A DNA stretch of 64,000 nt, from assembly GCA_017306865.1 (NCBI GenBank), contig JAFKHH010000016.1:1-64000 (forward strand). The letters run 5' to 3'. This document shows positions 42,192 to 50,704 of this stretch, piece after piece. The position numbers and the translations under genes are program-made. The notes under the pieces are model-generated. The model ran no database searches and had not been told where the DNA came from. It saw only the letters and a list, made by a program, of their open reading frames with translations. Numbering within the stretch: the stretch's first letter is position 1; every line of letters begins with the position of its first letter. This stretch comes from Filimonas sp. Lineage in GTDB: Bacteria > Bacteroidota > Bacteroidia > Chitinophagales > Chitinophagaceae.

Positions 42192-42779
42192 TTAGTTGTT
42201 GTCATCATCAGAATCGTCATTGCCCGTTTCAGGAGCTTCTGGCAATTCTTCGATTGCAGTTGTAGGCTCGTCGTCAAACAATGTACCCGGAGTACCCACT
42301 GATGTTTCCGGCTCAGGCGTTACCACCGGTGCAGGAGCTGGAGCTGGCTTCTTCTTAGGAGCAACTTTTTTCTTTGCTACTTTTTTAGGAGCTGCTTTTG
42401 GCGCGGCTTTCGGTGCTACTTTAGGGGCTGCTTTTTTTACTGCTTTTTTTGGAGCAGCTTTAGGAGCGGCTTTCTTAGCTGTTTTTTTAGCGACTGCTTT
42501 CTTTACCACTTTTTTCACTGCTTTCTTAGGAGCAGCTTTTTTCACTACTTTTTTAGCAGCCTTTTTAGGAGCTACTTTCTTAGCGGCTTTCTTCGCAGCT
42601 TTTTTAGGAGCTACCTTTTTTGCAGCTTTCTTAGGAGCAGCTTTCTTTACTACTTTTTTAGCAGCCTTCTTAGGAGCAGCTTTTTTAGCGGCTTTTTTAG
42701 GAGCAGCCTTCTTCACTGCTTTCTTAGGAGCGGCCTTTTTTACAGCCTTCTTCGCAGCTTTTTTATTTGCTTTTGCCAT
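42192..42779 (-). CDS. histone H1-like Lys/Ala-rich protein with acidic tail
   Basis: A 195-residue low-complexity protein. Residues 1-145 are tandem AKKAAPKKA/AKKVVKKA-type repeats, similar to the C-terminal tail of histone H1 and to bacterial Hc2/AlgP-like DNA-binding proteins. Residues 150-195 are proline-, glutamate- and aspartate-rich and end DDSDDDNN. The basic part probably binds DNA or RNA non-specifically; the acidic tail is unusual and might tune binding. The repeat number is likely variable between strains. It is a single gene with its own terminator. Confidence 0.85.
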   Translation of the reverse strand: MAKANKKAAKKAVKKAAPKKAVKKAAPKKAAKKAAPKKAAKKVVKKAAPKKAAKKVAPKKAAKKAAKKVAPKKAAKKVVKKAAPKKAVKKVVKKAVAKKTAKKAAPKAAPKKAVKKAAPKVAPKAAPKAAPKKVAKKKVAPKKKPAPAPAPVVTPEPETSVGTPGTLFDDEPTTAIEELPEAPETGNDDSDDDNN

Positions 42780-43009
42780 GGGATGAGTTATTTAGTAAGA
42801 TATGATTAATGAAAGTTAAAAACAGATTTGCATATTCAACAATAAAAGGCACACTTTTTTCTATAAAACAAACCATCCTTCTATTCACCAAAACCGTATA
42901 AAGAAAAATTTATGCCAACCGGCGTCAAAGATAAGTATAATGGTATCTTCAGTGAATATGATTTTTTTGTTTTAATTCAATTTTTCTACCCTGCTTACGT
43001 TAAAATCTT

Positions 43010-44437
43010 ATGCGTCTACCAATAATTGCAATACTATCCTTCAGTACCATTACCGGGTTTGCTCAAAACTTCCAGGCATTGCATGGCTCCCCCTATGCAG
43101 GTAGCATGGGTACAGACTACAATCCTGCTGCGGCTCTGAACATGCCTTATAAGTGGGACCTGACTATTCTCGGCCTGCAGCAAAAGTCAATCACCAATGC
43201 TTTCTACATAGAGAACGCCGGGTTGTTTACTACAGATACGGCTTATGTAAAAGGGAAGAATGGTTACTTCCGCAGGTATGCACACGCGTCCAATGCCATT
43301 AATCTTTTTCACTTTAGCTACCGTATAAAAGAGGACAAGGCGGTATCCTTTGGCATCAATTTGCGTAATTATGTCCATGGCAGCACTACCCCCTTTTACT
43401 GGAATGATACACTGACCAACGATGCGCTAACATTCATGCAGAATAATGCACAAACGCCCATGCTGAAGGGGCAGGCACAAACGAGCAGTTGGGTAGAGTA
43501 CAACCTTGGTTACAGCCAGGTGCTGAAGAGTAACGAGTTAGGCAGATGGCAGGCTGGGGTGCAGTTACACATTATGCAAGGCATTGCAGGTGGGTTTGGC
43601 AGGCTGGACAATATCAGCTTCCAGCAACAAAAGGTTGGTAATACGACTGACTTTTTATTGACAGATACATACGGCAGGTATGGCTATTCAAAGAATGCAG
43701 ATGCCCTGGACAGCAACCTTTCTACCGGACAGAATATCCGGAATTTTCTCAAGGGAAATAAGTTAAGCCTGGGCCTGGACCTGGGCATAGAATACGTGCG
43801 GTACTATGAAGATCCGGTAGGCAATAGTACCTCATCACCTGCAGACTATGATTGGAAGATAGGCGTTTCTTTACTGGACATAGGTAAGAACAGGTTTGAA
43901 TATGGCAAGGAAAGCGCCATTGTTAGCGGTGCCCAGCCTAACATATACGTAAGTCAACTGGAAAATAAGTTCACTAACGTTAAAAGCGCAAGTGCTTTTA
44001 ACGACAGCGTGCGCACTGTTGTAGGACACTTCGATACACTTAGAGGCACCTTTAGTATTAATAACCCGGCCCGCATGCTCATCAATATAGATAAGAGCCT
44101 GCCCAATAATTTTTATGTAAATGCAGAGTTGCAGATACAATTTGCATCAACCCGTACACCACTCCGGCTAAACACGAGAGAGCTAAGTGTGCTGACTGTT
44201 ACGCCACGCTGGGAGACCAAAAACCTGGGTGTTTACTTACCGGTGCAATACACAACTGAAGCCAACCTGTGGGTTGGACTTGGCCTGAAGGCGGGCCCGC
44301 TTGTAGTAGGGCTGCACAATCTTGGCTGGCTGTTTGGCCGTAATAGTTTGCCAAACGGTGGTGGCTATATTGGCATACAGATCCGCGCAAAACAACCGAA
44401 GGAAAGAGATAAATGGCTTTGCCCTACCACAAAATAA
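43010..44437 (+). CDS. DUF5723-type outer-membrane-like protein
   Basis: A 475-residue exported protein with signal peptide MRLPIIAILSFSTITGFAQ. HGSPYAGSMGTDYNPAAALNMPYKWDL is the N-terminal signature typical of Bacteroidota DUF5723 proteins. Alternating amphipathic strands (FSYRIKEDKAVSFGINLRNYV; WAGVQLHIMQG-like; LWVGLGLKAGPLVVGLHNLGWLF) suggest a beta-barrel in the outer membrane. Function unknown. It ends 47 bases before the GbsR/MarR gene, which has its own promoter. Confidence 0.78.
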   Translation: MRLPIIAILSFSTITGFAQNFQALHGSPYAGSMGTDYNPAAALNMPYKWDLTILGLQQKSITNAFYIENAGLFTTDTAYVKGKNGYFRRYAHASNAINLFHFSYRIKEDKAVSFGINLRNYVHGSTTPFYWNDTLTNDALTFMQNNAQTPMLKGQAQTSSWVEYNLGYSQVLKSNELGRWQAGVQLHIMQGIAGGFGRLDNISFQQQKVGNTTDFLLTDTYGRYGYSKNADALDSNLSTGQNIRNFLKGNKLSLGLDLGIEYVRYYEDPVGNSTSSPADYDWKIGVSLLDIGKNRFEYGKESAIVSGAQPNIYVSQLENKFTNVKSASAFNDSVRTVVGHFDTLRGTFSINNPARMLINIDKSLPNNFYVNAELQIQFASTRTPLRLNTRELSVLTVTPRWETKNLGVYLPVQYTTEANLWVGLGLKAGPLVVGLHNLGWLFGRNSLPNGGGYIGIQIRAKQPKERDKWLCPTTK

Positions 44438-44438
44438 T

Positions 44439-44456
44439 TTTCAATAAATTTTGAAA
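44439..44456. promoter_or_regulatory. TTTCAR-N6-TTGAAA operator-like site, site 2
   Basis: TTTCAA-TAAATT-TTGAAA ends 16 bases before the -7 element TAGTTTTG (44473-44480) of the GbsR/MarR gene, a position that fits autoregulation. Confidence 0.55.
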
Positions 44457-44472
44457 TTTCAGAAACACGACA

Positions 44473-44480
44473 TAGTTTTG
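44473..44480 (+). promoter_or_regulatory. -7 promoter element of the GbsR/MarR gene
   Basis: TAGTTTTG fits TAnnTTTG. It ends 4 bases before the ATG at 44485, so the transcript would be leaderless or nearly so. Confidence 0.5.
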
Positions 44481-44484
44481 GTAT

Positions 44485-44991
44485 ATGAGATTGCAAGAAG
44501 CCAGACAGCAGTTTATACAAAGTTGGGGTGTTTTAGGCAGCCAATGGGGTATTAACCGTACTATGGCACAAGTACATGCCTTGCTATTGGTAGCAAGCAA
44601 ACCGTTAAGCACGGATGATATTATGGAGCAACTAAATATCAGCCGTGGTAATGCGAACATGAACATAAGGGAACTGATGGACTGGAGCCTGATAGATAAA
44701 GTAATTGTACCAGGCGACAGGAAAGAGTATTTTTCAGCAGATAAGGATATCTGGAACGTGGCTACACGCATTATTGCACAACGCAAGAAACGCGAACTGG
44801 ATCCGATGTTGAAAGTATTGAATCAATTGTCTGAAGTAGAGGGCGACAAAAAAGACCCGGAAACAAAAGCTTTCATCGAAACGATTGGCAGCATTAAAAA
44901 ATTTGCCGGTCATGCGGAGAAAACATTTGATACAGTGATCAAGGCAGAAGAGAATTGGTTTCTGAATAGCTTTCTGAAATTATTGAAGTAA
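44485..44991 (+). CDS. GbsR/MarR-family transcriptional regulator
   Basis: A 168-residue winged-helix regulator. The N-terminal helix QEARQQFIQSWGVLGSQWGINRTMAQVHALLLVASKPLSTDDIMEQLNISRGNANMNIRELMDW matches the GbsR subgroup (FIxxWGxxGxxWGIxRxxAxIHALL). The C-terminal part (about 110-168) is a helical dimerisation region. GbsR itself senses choline in Bacillus, but the subgroup in Bacteroidota has other roles. The shared operator pattern places it as likely regulator of its own gene, of the 45101-47272 operon and of 36534-37285. Inferred, not shown. Confidence 0.9.
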   Translation: MRLQEARQQFIQSWGVLGSQWGINRTMAQVHALLLVASKPLSTDDIMEQLNISRGNANMNIRELMDWSLIDKVIVPGDRKEYFSADKDIWNVATRIIAQRKKRELDPMLKVLNQLSEVEGDKKDPETKAFIETIGSIKKFAGHAEKTFDTVIKAEENWFLNSFLKLLK

Positions 44992-45021
44992 ACAGCATCA
45001 TTCAAAACATATTTCTAATAG

Positions 45022-45046
45022 AGCCGAAATACATTCGGCTTTATTT
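45022..45046 (+). terminator. terminator of the GbsR/MarR gene
   Basis: AGCCGAA pairs with TTCGGCT, loop ATACA, followed by TTATTT, 30 bases after the stop codon. It separates the regulator from the next operon. Confidence 0.75.
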
Positions 45047-45057
45047 AAGGACTAACA

Positions 45058-45075
45058 TTTCAATATTTATTGAAA
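45058..45075. promoter_or_regulatory. TTTCAR-N6-TTGAAA operator-like site, site 3
   Basis: TTTCAA-TATTTA-TTGAAA (perfect 8-2-8 inverted repeat) lies 25 bases before the ATG at 45101, in front of the membrane protein/TIGR01777/desaturase operon. Confidence 0.55.
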
Positions 45076-45100
45076 ATTCCATAGTTACAAAATAATTGTT

Positions 45101-45466
45101 ATGAAAAAGTTTAAGTTCACAGATCTCGCCATACAGTGCATACTTATAGTAGCCATCATTCTTATGATCATTTTCAGGTATGAGCAGGTGCTTCTCTATT
45201 ACATCCTGCTCGTAGGCTGGCAGTTGATGAGTATTGCCGTACATGAGGCCAAATTTTGGTTCTTACGTAACAAAAGCAGGCGATATTATCACATCACTAT
45301 TTTGTTCATGCTTTTTGCCGGATCATTATCCTTATCCATCCCCGTATTATCATACGCCATATTGATCATCTTGTTTTGGTCTTCGGTAATGGTCGTGTAT
45401 TATTTTATTCTTTGCCTATGGGAATGGCACCAGTTGCACGTACGCCCTTTATCTATTTTAAAATAA
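45101..45466 (+). CDS. small membrane protein of unknown function
   Basis: A 121-residue protein with four hydrophobic segments (about 8-25, 28-47, 65-80, 83-107). The loop after helix 2 reads HEAKFWFLRNKSRRYYHI and is basic. I know no family for it. It is the first gene of a tight operon: the next start is 5 bases after its stop. The operator-like site upstream suggests control by the GbsR/MarR protein. Confidence 0.72.
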   Translation: MKKFKFTDLAIQCILIVAIILMIIFRYEQVLLYYILLVGWQLMSIAVHEAKFWFLRNKSRRYYHITILFMLFAGSLSLSIPVLSYAILIILFWSSVMVVYYFILCLWEWHQLHVRPLSILK

Positions 45467-45471
45467 CTGTT

Positions 45472-46455
45472 ATGAAAAATAAAAAGATTGTTCTCGCAGG
45501 GGGAACAGGTTTCATCGGACAACAACTCATGTCTCACTTTGGCCCAGACAATGAGATCGTTATTTTAACCAGGAATACACCACGTGAGAAGACCAATGCC
45601 TTTAATGACTTTGCTATTCCTGATGCACTAAAGGAGCATGTAAAAATTGCGTATTGGGATGGCAAAACAGTGGGCTTGTGGGCACATGAGCTGGAAGATG
45701 CAGCCCTACTGATCAACCTTGCAGGCAAGACCGTTAATTGCAGGTATAGTGAGGCAAACAAACAGGCCATCTTTGATAGCCGCACATTACCAACTAAAGT
45801 GCTGGGACAGGCTGTTGCGCAATGCGTGCATCCGCCTGCTTTATGGATCAACGCATCTTCTGCTACTATCTACCGGCATGCCATAGACAGGCCGCAGGAT
45901 GAGTTTACGGGCGAAATAGAAAACGATTTTAGTGTGCAGGTATGTAAGCTATGGGAGAAGACATTCTTTGAGCAGCAAACACCACGTACAAGAAAGATTG
46001 CCCTGCGTACTGCTGTAACCTTAGCCAATGGAGGCGTTATGAAGCCTTACCTCACTTTATGTAAGTATGGCCTCGGCGGCAAACAAGGTAGCGGCAAGCA
46101 AATGTATAGCTGGGTACATATAGAAGACATCTGTCGCATTGTCGATTTCCTGTACGAAAGACAAGATCTGGAAGGTGTGTTCAATGTAAGCAGCCCTTAC
46201 CCTGTAACCAACAGCCAGTTCATGCAACTGCTTCGTAAAAGAGCCGGCCACCTTTTTGGCCTGCCTGCTTTTGCATGGATGTTATATGCTGCAAGATTCT
46301 TTACCGGCACAGAGCCGGAGTTGTTACTCAAGAGCCGTTGGGTACTACCAACCAGGCTGCTGAATGAAGGCTTTGTATTCAAGTATGCAAAACTGGAAGA
46401 TGCGTTTAACAACATCATCAGCCAGATGCCAAGAAAAGAATATCATTTGCTCTAA
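45472..46455 (+). CDS. TIGR01777-family NAD(P)-binding protein (SDR, YfcH-like)
   Basis: A 327-residue Rossmann-fold protein. The nucleotide site IVLAGGTGFIGQQL begins 4 residues after the start I choose (45472, MKNKK); 32 more residues are open upstream but overlap the preceding gene and are rejected. NLAGKTVNCRYSEANKQAIFDSR is diagnostic for the TIGR01777/YfcH family, as are WINASSATIYRH and FSWVH-like YSWVHIEDICRIVDF. The DUF1731 C-terminal part is present. Substrate unknown. Its place between a membrane protein and a desaturase is conserved-looking and suggests a lipid-related job. Confidence 0.9.
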   Translation: MKNKKIVLAGGTGFIGQQLMSHFGPDNEIVILTRNTPREKTNAFNDFAIPDALKEHVKIAYWDGKTVGLWAHELEDAALLINLAGKTVNCRYSEANKQAIFDSRTLPTKVLGQAVAQCVHPPALWINASSATIYRHAIDRPQDEFTGEIENDFSVQVCKLWEKTFFEQQTPRTRKIALRTAVTLANGGVMKPYLTLCKYGLGGKQGSGKQMYSWVHIEDICRIVDFLYERQDLEGVFNVSSPYPVTNSQFMQLLRKRAGHLFGLPAFAWMLYAARFFTGTEPELLLKSRWVLPTRLLNEGFVFKYAKLEDAFNNIISQMPRKEYHLL

Positions 46456-46486
46456 AGCAATATTCTCCTAACCTAAAACCATTTGT

Positions 46487-47272
46487 ATGAACATCTTACA
46501 TGACAAAAGACTGAAACTGGTACAATGGAAAGACCTCACTAAACTGAGCCCTTTTGAAACATTTGTAGAGAACTCACTGAGCATACCCTGGTTACTTGCT
46601 TCATGGATGCTGGCTTACTATCATTACTACCTGCTTGCGTTGCCCTTTTCCTTTGTCTTCTTTCTTACCGGTCTCAGGCAGGTGCATAATGGCTTTCACT
46701 ATACGTTGGGTGTTTCCCGTAAGCTGACTGCGCTTACATTATTCTTCAATAGCCTGTTAATGCTGGCAGCTATGGATGCGATTAAATACAACCACTTACG
46801 TCACCATAAACATTGCCTTAGCGATGATGATGTAGAGGGCAAATGTGCCAGGATGAGTGCAGGCAAGAGCTTGCTTTATGGTCCGCAATTTATTTATGAG
46901 CAGCATGTATCTGCTTTACTATCCGGAAAGCGAAAGGTTGTTATACCTGTTATCCTGGAAATGGCAGGCATTGTTATCACCGTTACATGTGTACTCATTA
47001 CTAAAGTTGATTTCCTGGTGTATCACATAATAGCCATGGCTATAGGAGAATTATTTACCGCCTTTTTTGCTATATGGACAGTGCATCATGATTGTGATGA
47101 AGAAGAAGTAGCCAGGACTTTGAGCAATAAATGGAAGAATAGATTTACATATAATATGTTCTATCACCTGGAACATCACTTGTTCCCCGGCGTGCCTACT
47201 ATTAAACTACCGGTACTATCTAAAAGGATCAGGCAACAGTTACCTGATGCAAGGCCGAAAGAAGTGTTTTAG
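46487..47272 (+). CDS. membrane fatty acid desaturase
   Basis: A 261-residue di-iron membrane enzyme of the fatty acid desaturase family. The three histidine boxes are present: HNGFH near residue 67, HLRHHKH near 104, and HLEHHLFPG near 229. Four hydrophobic helices surround them. It introduces a double bond into an acyl chain or oxidises a related lipid; the regiochemistry cannot be told. It is the last gene of the operon that begins at 45101, 31 bases after the TIGR01777 gene. Confidence 0.88.
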   Translation: MNILHDKRLKLVQWKDLTKLSPFETFVENSLSIPWLLASWMLAYYHYYLLALPFSFVFFLTGLRQVHNGFHYTLGVSRKLTALTLFFNSLLMLAAMDAIKYNHLRHHKHCLSDDDVEGKCARMSAGKSLLYGPQFIYEQHVSALLSGKRKVVIPVILEMAGIVITVTCVLITKVDFLVYHIIAMAIGELFTAFFAIWTVHHDCDEEEVARTLSNKWKNRFTYNMFYHLEHHLFPGVPTIKLPVLSKRIRQQLPDARPKEVF

Positions 47273-47385
47273 CTACTGCACCACTCAGACACAAAGGGCT
47301 CAAAGATTCATTTGAACACTTCGTGTATCTTTTTGCCTTGATGTCTTGGTGGCCTCCTTTCCGTGAAATGCGTTAGTTTTATTAC

Positions 47386-48480
47386 ATGAAAACCTTTCTC
47401 GCAGCTTTTGCAATAGTTATAGGTATGCAAGTGTCAGCACAAACAAAACAATTCTTTACTGTAAACGCAGATAGCTCAAAGTTCCACTTAACGGTAGAGG
47501 GTGCATCGCACCTGGCAGCATTGCCCCTGAAATGTTTACAACAGGAGTACCCTAATAAGACAAGCCATACATCCGAAGGCAATGAAGACCATTTACGTAC
47601 GCCTAAGCAAATGCATCCGGCGTTTTATGGTTGCTTTGACTGGCATAGTTGCGTACATGGCCACTGGATGCTGGTAAAACTATTGAAACAGTTTCCTGAT
47701 CTGCCTGAGGCGGCAAAAGTGCGGGCAGCTATATCGCTGAACATCACACCAGAAAACATACGTGGCGAAGTAGCTTATTTCAAGTCGCTTTCTAAAAACT
47801 ACGAACGCACTTACGGATGGGCATGGCTGTTAAAACTACAGTCAGAACTGACCAACTGGAATGATGCAGATGGCAAACGATGGAAGGCAGCATTGCAACC
47901 TTTGTGCGATACGATTGTTAATTTATGGATGGATTATTTGCCTAAGCAAACTTATCCGAACAGAACGGGGGTGCATCCAAACACTGCTTTTGGTTTGGTG
48001 TTTGCACTGGACTATGCAAGAACAGTGAACAATAAAAAGTTTGAGGATGCAGTAACAAAGGCAGCTATCCGTTTATATGGCAAAGACAAAAATGCGCCTG
48101 CAAGCTGGGAACCGGATGGTACAGATTTTCTATCACCTTCATTAGAAGAAGCGGACTTGATGCGCCGGGTGCTAGGTAAAGCTGAATTTGTAAAGTGGTT
48201 TACTGCATTTATACCACAGGCATCTTTGGAACACTTAACACAACTACCAGTAGTTTCAGACAGAAGCGATTACCAGATCGTGCATTTGGATGGTTTGTGC
48301 TTTAGCCGTAGCTGGTGCATGAAAGGTATTGCTTCAGAATTACCAGCAACTGATAACCGCAAACAACTATTGCTGAAAGCGGCAGTACATCATTTAAATG
48401 CAAGCCTGCCTAATGTAACAAATGGAGGCTACGGTGGCGAGCATTGGCTGGCAAGTTTTGCGGTATATGCGCTGGATTAA
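47386..48480 (+). CDS. DUF2891 secreted protein
   Basis: A 364-residue exported protein (signal peptide MKTFLAAFAIVIGMQVSAQ). RTPKQMHPAFYGCFDWHSCVHGHWMLVKLL is the DUF2891 signature; the alternating helices and conserved W/H residues suggest an (alpha/alpha) barrel like those of glycoside hydrolases, with HPAFYG and NGGYGGEHWLASFAVYAL as further conserved parts. Activity unknown. It stands alone on the plus strand, 113 bases after the desaturase gene, with CTTGGTGGCC-type repeat words in the gap. Confidence 0.85.
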   Translation: MKTFLAAFAIVIGMQVSAQTKQFFTVNADSSKFHLTVEGASHLAALPLKCLQQEYPNKTSHTSEGNEDHLRTPKQMHPAFYGCFDWHSCVHGHWMLVKLLKQFPDLPEAAKVRAAISLNITPENIRGEVAYFKSLSKNYERTYGWAWLLKLQSELTNWNDADGKRWKAALQPLCDTIVNLWMDYLPKQTYPNRTGVHPNTAFGLVFALDYARTVNNKKFEDAVTKAAIRLYGKDKNAPASWEPDGTDFLSPSLEEADLMRRVLGKAEFVKWFTAFIPQASLEHLTQLPVVSDRSDYQIVHLDGLCFSRSWCMKGIASELPATDNRKQLLLKAAVHHLNASLPNVTNGGYGGEHWLASFAVYALD

Positions 48481-48596
48481 CATTGTGAGTGGTGAGATGC
48501 TAGTTGTGAGTTTGTAACTGGCCATTAAGTCAGAAGGTCACAGGGGGTCAAAGAGAATGAAACTATTGGAACACTGAAACGTTGAAACTATTATCT

Positions 48597-48959
48597 ATGG
48601 AAAAGAAAACCGTTGTTTTAGGAGCGTCAGAAAACCCGGAACGTTACAGCAACATGGCTGTGCAAAAATTGACAGCACATGGGCACCCTGTAGTGGCAAT
48701 AGGAAAGAAGGCGGGTAAGATAGGCAATGTTGATATCACTACCGAACATGCAGAGCTGACCGATATAGATACTGTAACCGTGTACCTGAATGCGCAAAAT
48801 CAAAAAGCGTATTATGATTATATTCTTTCTTTAAAGCCGAAGCGCATTGTTTTTAACCCAGGTGCAGAGAATGAAGAGCTGGAAGATATAGCTACAAAAA
48901 ACGGTATTCAACCCGTAGAGGCATGTACGTTGGTGCTACTGAGTACAGGGCAATATTAA
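48597..48959 (+). CDS. CoA-binding domain protein (YccU-like)
   Basis: A 120-residue Rossmann-like single-domain protein. VVLGASENPERYSNMAVQKL is the CoA-binding glycine-rich start and NPGAENEELEDIATKNGIQPVEACTLVLL is the conserved end of the YccU/CoA_binding_2 family. It probably binds CoA or an acyl-CoA; the physiological role is unknown. I start it at the ATG at 48597; the in-frame TTG at 48582 belongs to a repeated TGAAAC word that also stands in front of the Crp-type gene at 40531. Confidence 0.88.
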   Translation: MEKKTVVLGASENPERYSNMAVQKLTAHGHPVVAIGKKAGKIGNVDITTEHAELTDIDTVTVYLNAQNQKAYYDYILSLKPKRIVFNPGAENEELEDIATKNGIQPVEACTLVLLSTGQY

Positions 48960-49219
48960 GTCCATAGCTAAGGGTTATGCTAACCCCAACGTTTTTATCT
49001 AAAAGACGGAAAGATTAACCTTTCCTGCTTTTCTATATCACTATGTATTGTTGACTCAATACTACCAGATAAGTAATTGATCTATAGTTGTAACCTTCAA
49101 ATACACCCTATCTGTCTGTATAGTTCAGCGCTCCTTTTCCCCATCTGTTAATAATGAAATTAAGCGCCAGTCAAGGTTTTGAGCTGTTATTTTACGTAAC
49201 TTCAAAAAACCTCATACAT

Positions 49220-49693
49220 ATGCGTTGGAGAAAATCCAATGGCGAAAACATCCATCTTCCTATCAAAGATGCAGTAGAAGAGGCGATAAAGAAAGAAGCT
49301 GAAAAAGGCGTTCGCCTCAAAGTTTGCATCGGTACAGACAGCCAGGTAAAAGGAGCGGAAACAGAATTTGCAACAGTAATTGTATTCTTACGTGAACACT
49401 GCGGTGGTTTCATGTACATCCACAACGAAAAGACAACTCACAAGTACAACATCAAAGAAAGAATGCTGGTAGAAGTAGCTAAAAGCATTGAAATAGCTTA
49501 CGAGTTGTGCAACCTGTTTATTGCTTATGATGTGGATATGGAAGTGCATGCAGACATTAACACTAATCCGCAGTTTAAAAGCAATGATGCATTGCGGGAG
49601 GCTATGGGCTACATACTGGGTATGGGCTTTGCCTTCAAAGCTAAACCGGAAGCGTTTGCCAGCAGTTGCTGTGCTGATAAGGTAGTAAACTAG
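49220..49693 (+). CDS. RNase H-like YkuK/DUF458 family protein
   Basis: A 157-residue protein with the RNase H-like DUF458 fold: VCIGTDSQVKGAETEFATVIVF holds the first conserved aspartate, IAYDVDMEVHADINTNPQFKSNDALREAMGYILGMGF holds further acidic and asparagine residues. Bacillus YkuK is the reference and its function is unknown. I start it at 49220 (MRWRKS); 22 in-frame residues upstream are not family-like. The end CCADKVVN is short for the family. Confidence 0.85.
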   Translation: MRWRKSNGENIHLPIKDAVEEAIKKEAEKGVRLKVCIGTDSQVKGAETEFATVIVFLREHCGGFMYIHNEKTTHKYNIKERMLVEVAKSIEIAYELCNLFIAYDVDMEVHADINTNPQFKSNDALREAMGYILGMGFAFKAKPEAFASSCCADKVVN

Positions 49694-49894
49694 CATTTAC
49701 ACTACCCGATCTTTCCTTGCCGGTGGTTAGTTACAATCACCGGGCGAAATTGTCTCCTCTATTCTTTCCTGTTTTATTTGCACTGACGTTTTTAACACTT
49801 GCTCTATCAGTATCAGCAAGAGTTACATGACAAGGCCTTGCATGCTTTTACCAATAGGCGAAATTGCCTTTTCCTGTAAGATGAACAGTAATAG

Positions 49895-50530
49895 TTATTT
49901 CTGTGCAGCTACCTGTTTATTGTAGTCCTGTATAAGATCCAGGATTTCATCTTTGCCTCTTTTGTCAATAGCGCTTGTGATAAAACTTGGTGGAAGGAAC
50001 TGCCATGTCTCACGCATGGCATCAAGAAATGCTTTGGTATTTTTTTCTGTTGCTTTAGGCTTATTCTTATCTGCTTTTGTAAAGACAATGCAGAATGGGA
50101 TTTCCCATTCACCTAAAGCATTTACAAATTCCAGGTCGATCTTTTGTGGCTCATGCCTGCTATCAATAAGCACAAACACATTCACCAGGTTCTCTCTTTT
50201 ACGGAGGTAGTTTTCGATCATTTGCTCCCATGTGCGGCGTGTTTTCTGCGCTGTAACAGCATAGCCATAACCCGGTAAATCCACCAGGTACCACGGTGTT
50301 AGCGCTCCTTTTTCCTTGGCAGCACTTTCTATTGTAAAATGGTTGATCGCCTGGGTTTTACCTGGCGAAGCAGAGGTTTTCGCCAGTTTTTGATTATTGC
50401 AAAGCATATTTATCAGGGAGGATTTGCCCACGTTACTTCTGCCTATAAAAGCATATTCCGGCCTGTCCCCTTTTGGGCACAGATCTACTGATGGGCTTGA
50501 TATTAAATAGCTCGCTTTTTTGATAATCAT
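49895..50530 (-). CDS. engB: ribosome biogenesis GTPase YihA/YsxC (EngB)
   Basis: A 211-residue TRAFAC GTPase needed for 50S subunit assembly. G1 is GRSNVGKSS (30-38), G2 is in SASPGKTQAIN, G3 is VDLPGYGYA, G4 is FTKADK, and G5 is TSA. I start it at 50530 (MIIKKASYLISS), since this gives the standard N-terminus and leaves the seven extra residues upstream unused. It is a single-gene unit, convergent with the YkuK gene. Confidence 0.95.
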   Translation of the reverse strand: MIIKKASYLISSPSVDLCPKGDRPEYAFIGRSNVGKSSLINMLCNNQKLAKTSASPGKTQAINHFTIESAAKEKGALTPWYLVDLPGYGYAVTAQKTRRTWEQMIENYLRKRENLVNVFVLIDSRHEPQKIDLEFVNALGEWEIPFCIVFTKADKNKPKATEKNTKAFLDAMRETWQFLPPSFITSAIDKRGKDEILDLIQDYNKQVAAQK

Positions 50531-50589
50531 ACTGCAAAGGTACAGTTTCAATAAGTTTTAAGAGTTTCAAAGTTTCATTTATAGTAAAC

Positions 50590-50616
50590 CCTATAAGGTT
50601 TTAAAAACCTTATAGG
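50590..50616. repeat. CCTATAAGG-type hairpin
   Basis: CCTATAAGGTTTT pairs with AAAACCTTATAGG. It lies between engB and gpmI on the 5' side of engB. Relatives at 21975 and 54179. Confidence 0.65.
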
Positions 50617-50650
50617 TCTGTATTCTGGTACATTTCATTGCAGTAAATAC

Positions 50651-50673
50651 AAAGCCCGGCATTGCCGGGCTTT
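50651..50673 (-). terminator. terminator of gpmI
   Basis: AAAGCCCGGC pairs with GCCGGGCTTT around ATT, 32 bases after the gpmI stop on the minus strand. Confidence 0.75.
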
Positions 50674-50704
50674 GTTCATGAAACACTAAAACAATTGAAA
50701 CTAT

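Noticed and set aside
42196-42786. 196-codon open frame on the plus strand opposite the histone-like gene
   Set aside because: It is a by-product of the low-complexity AAR/GCN-type codons of the Lys/Ala repeats; its product is an A/F/T repeat without any family.
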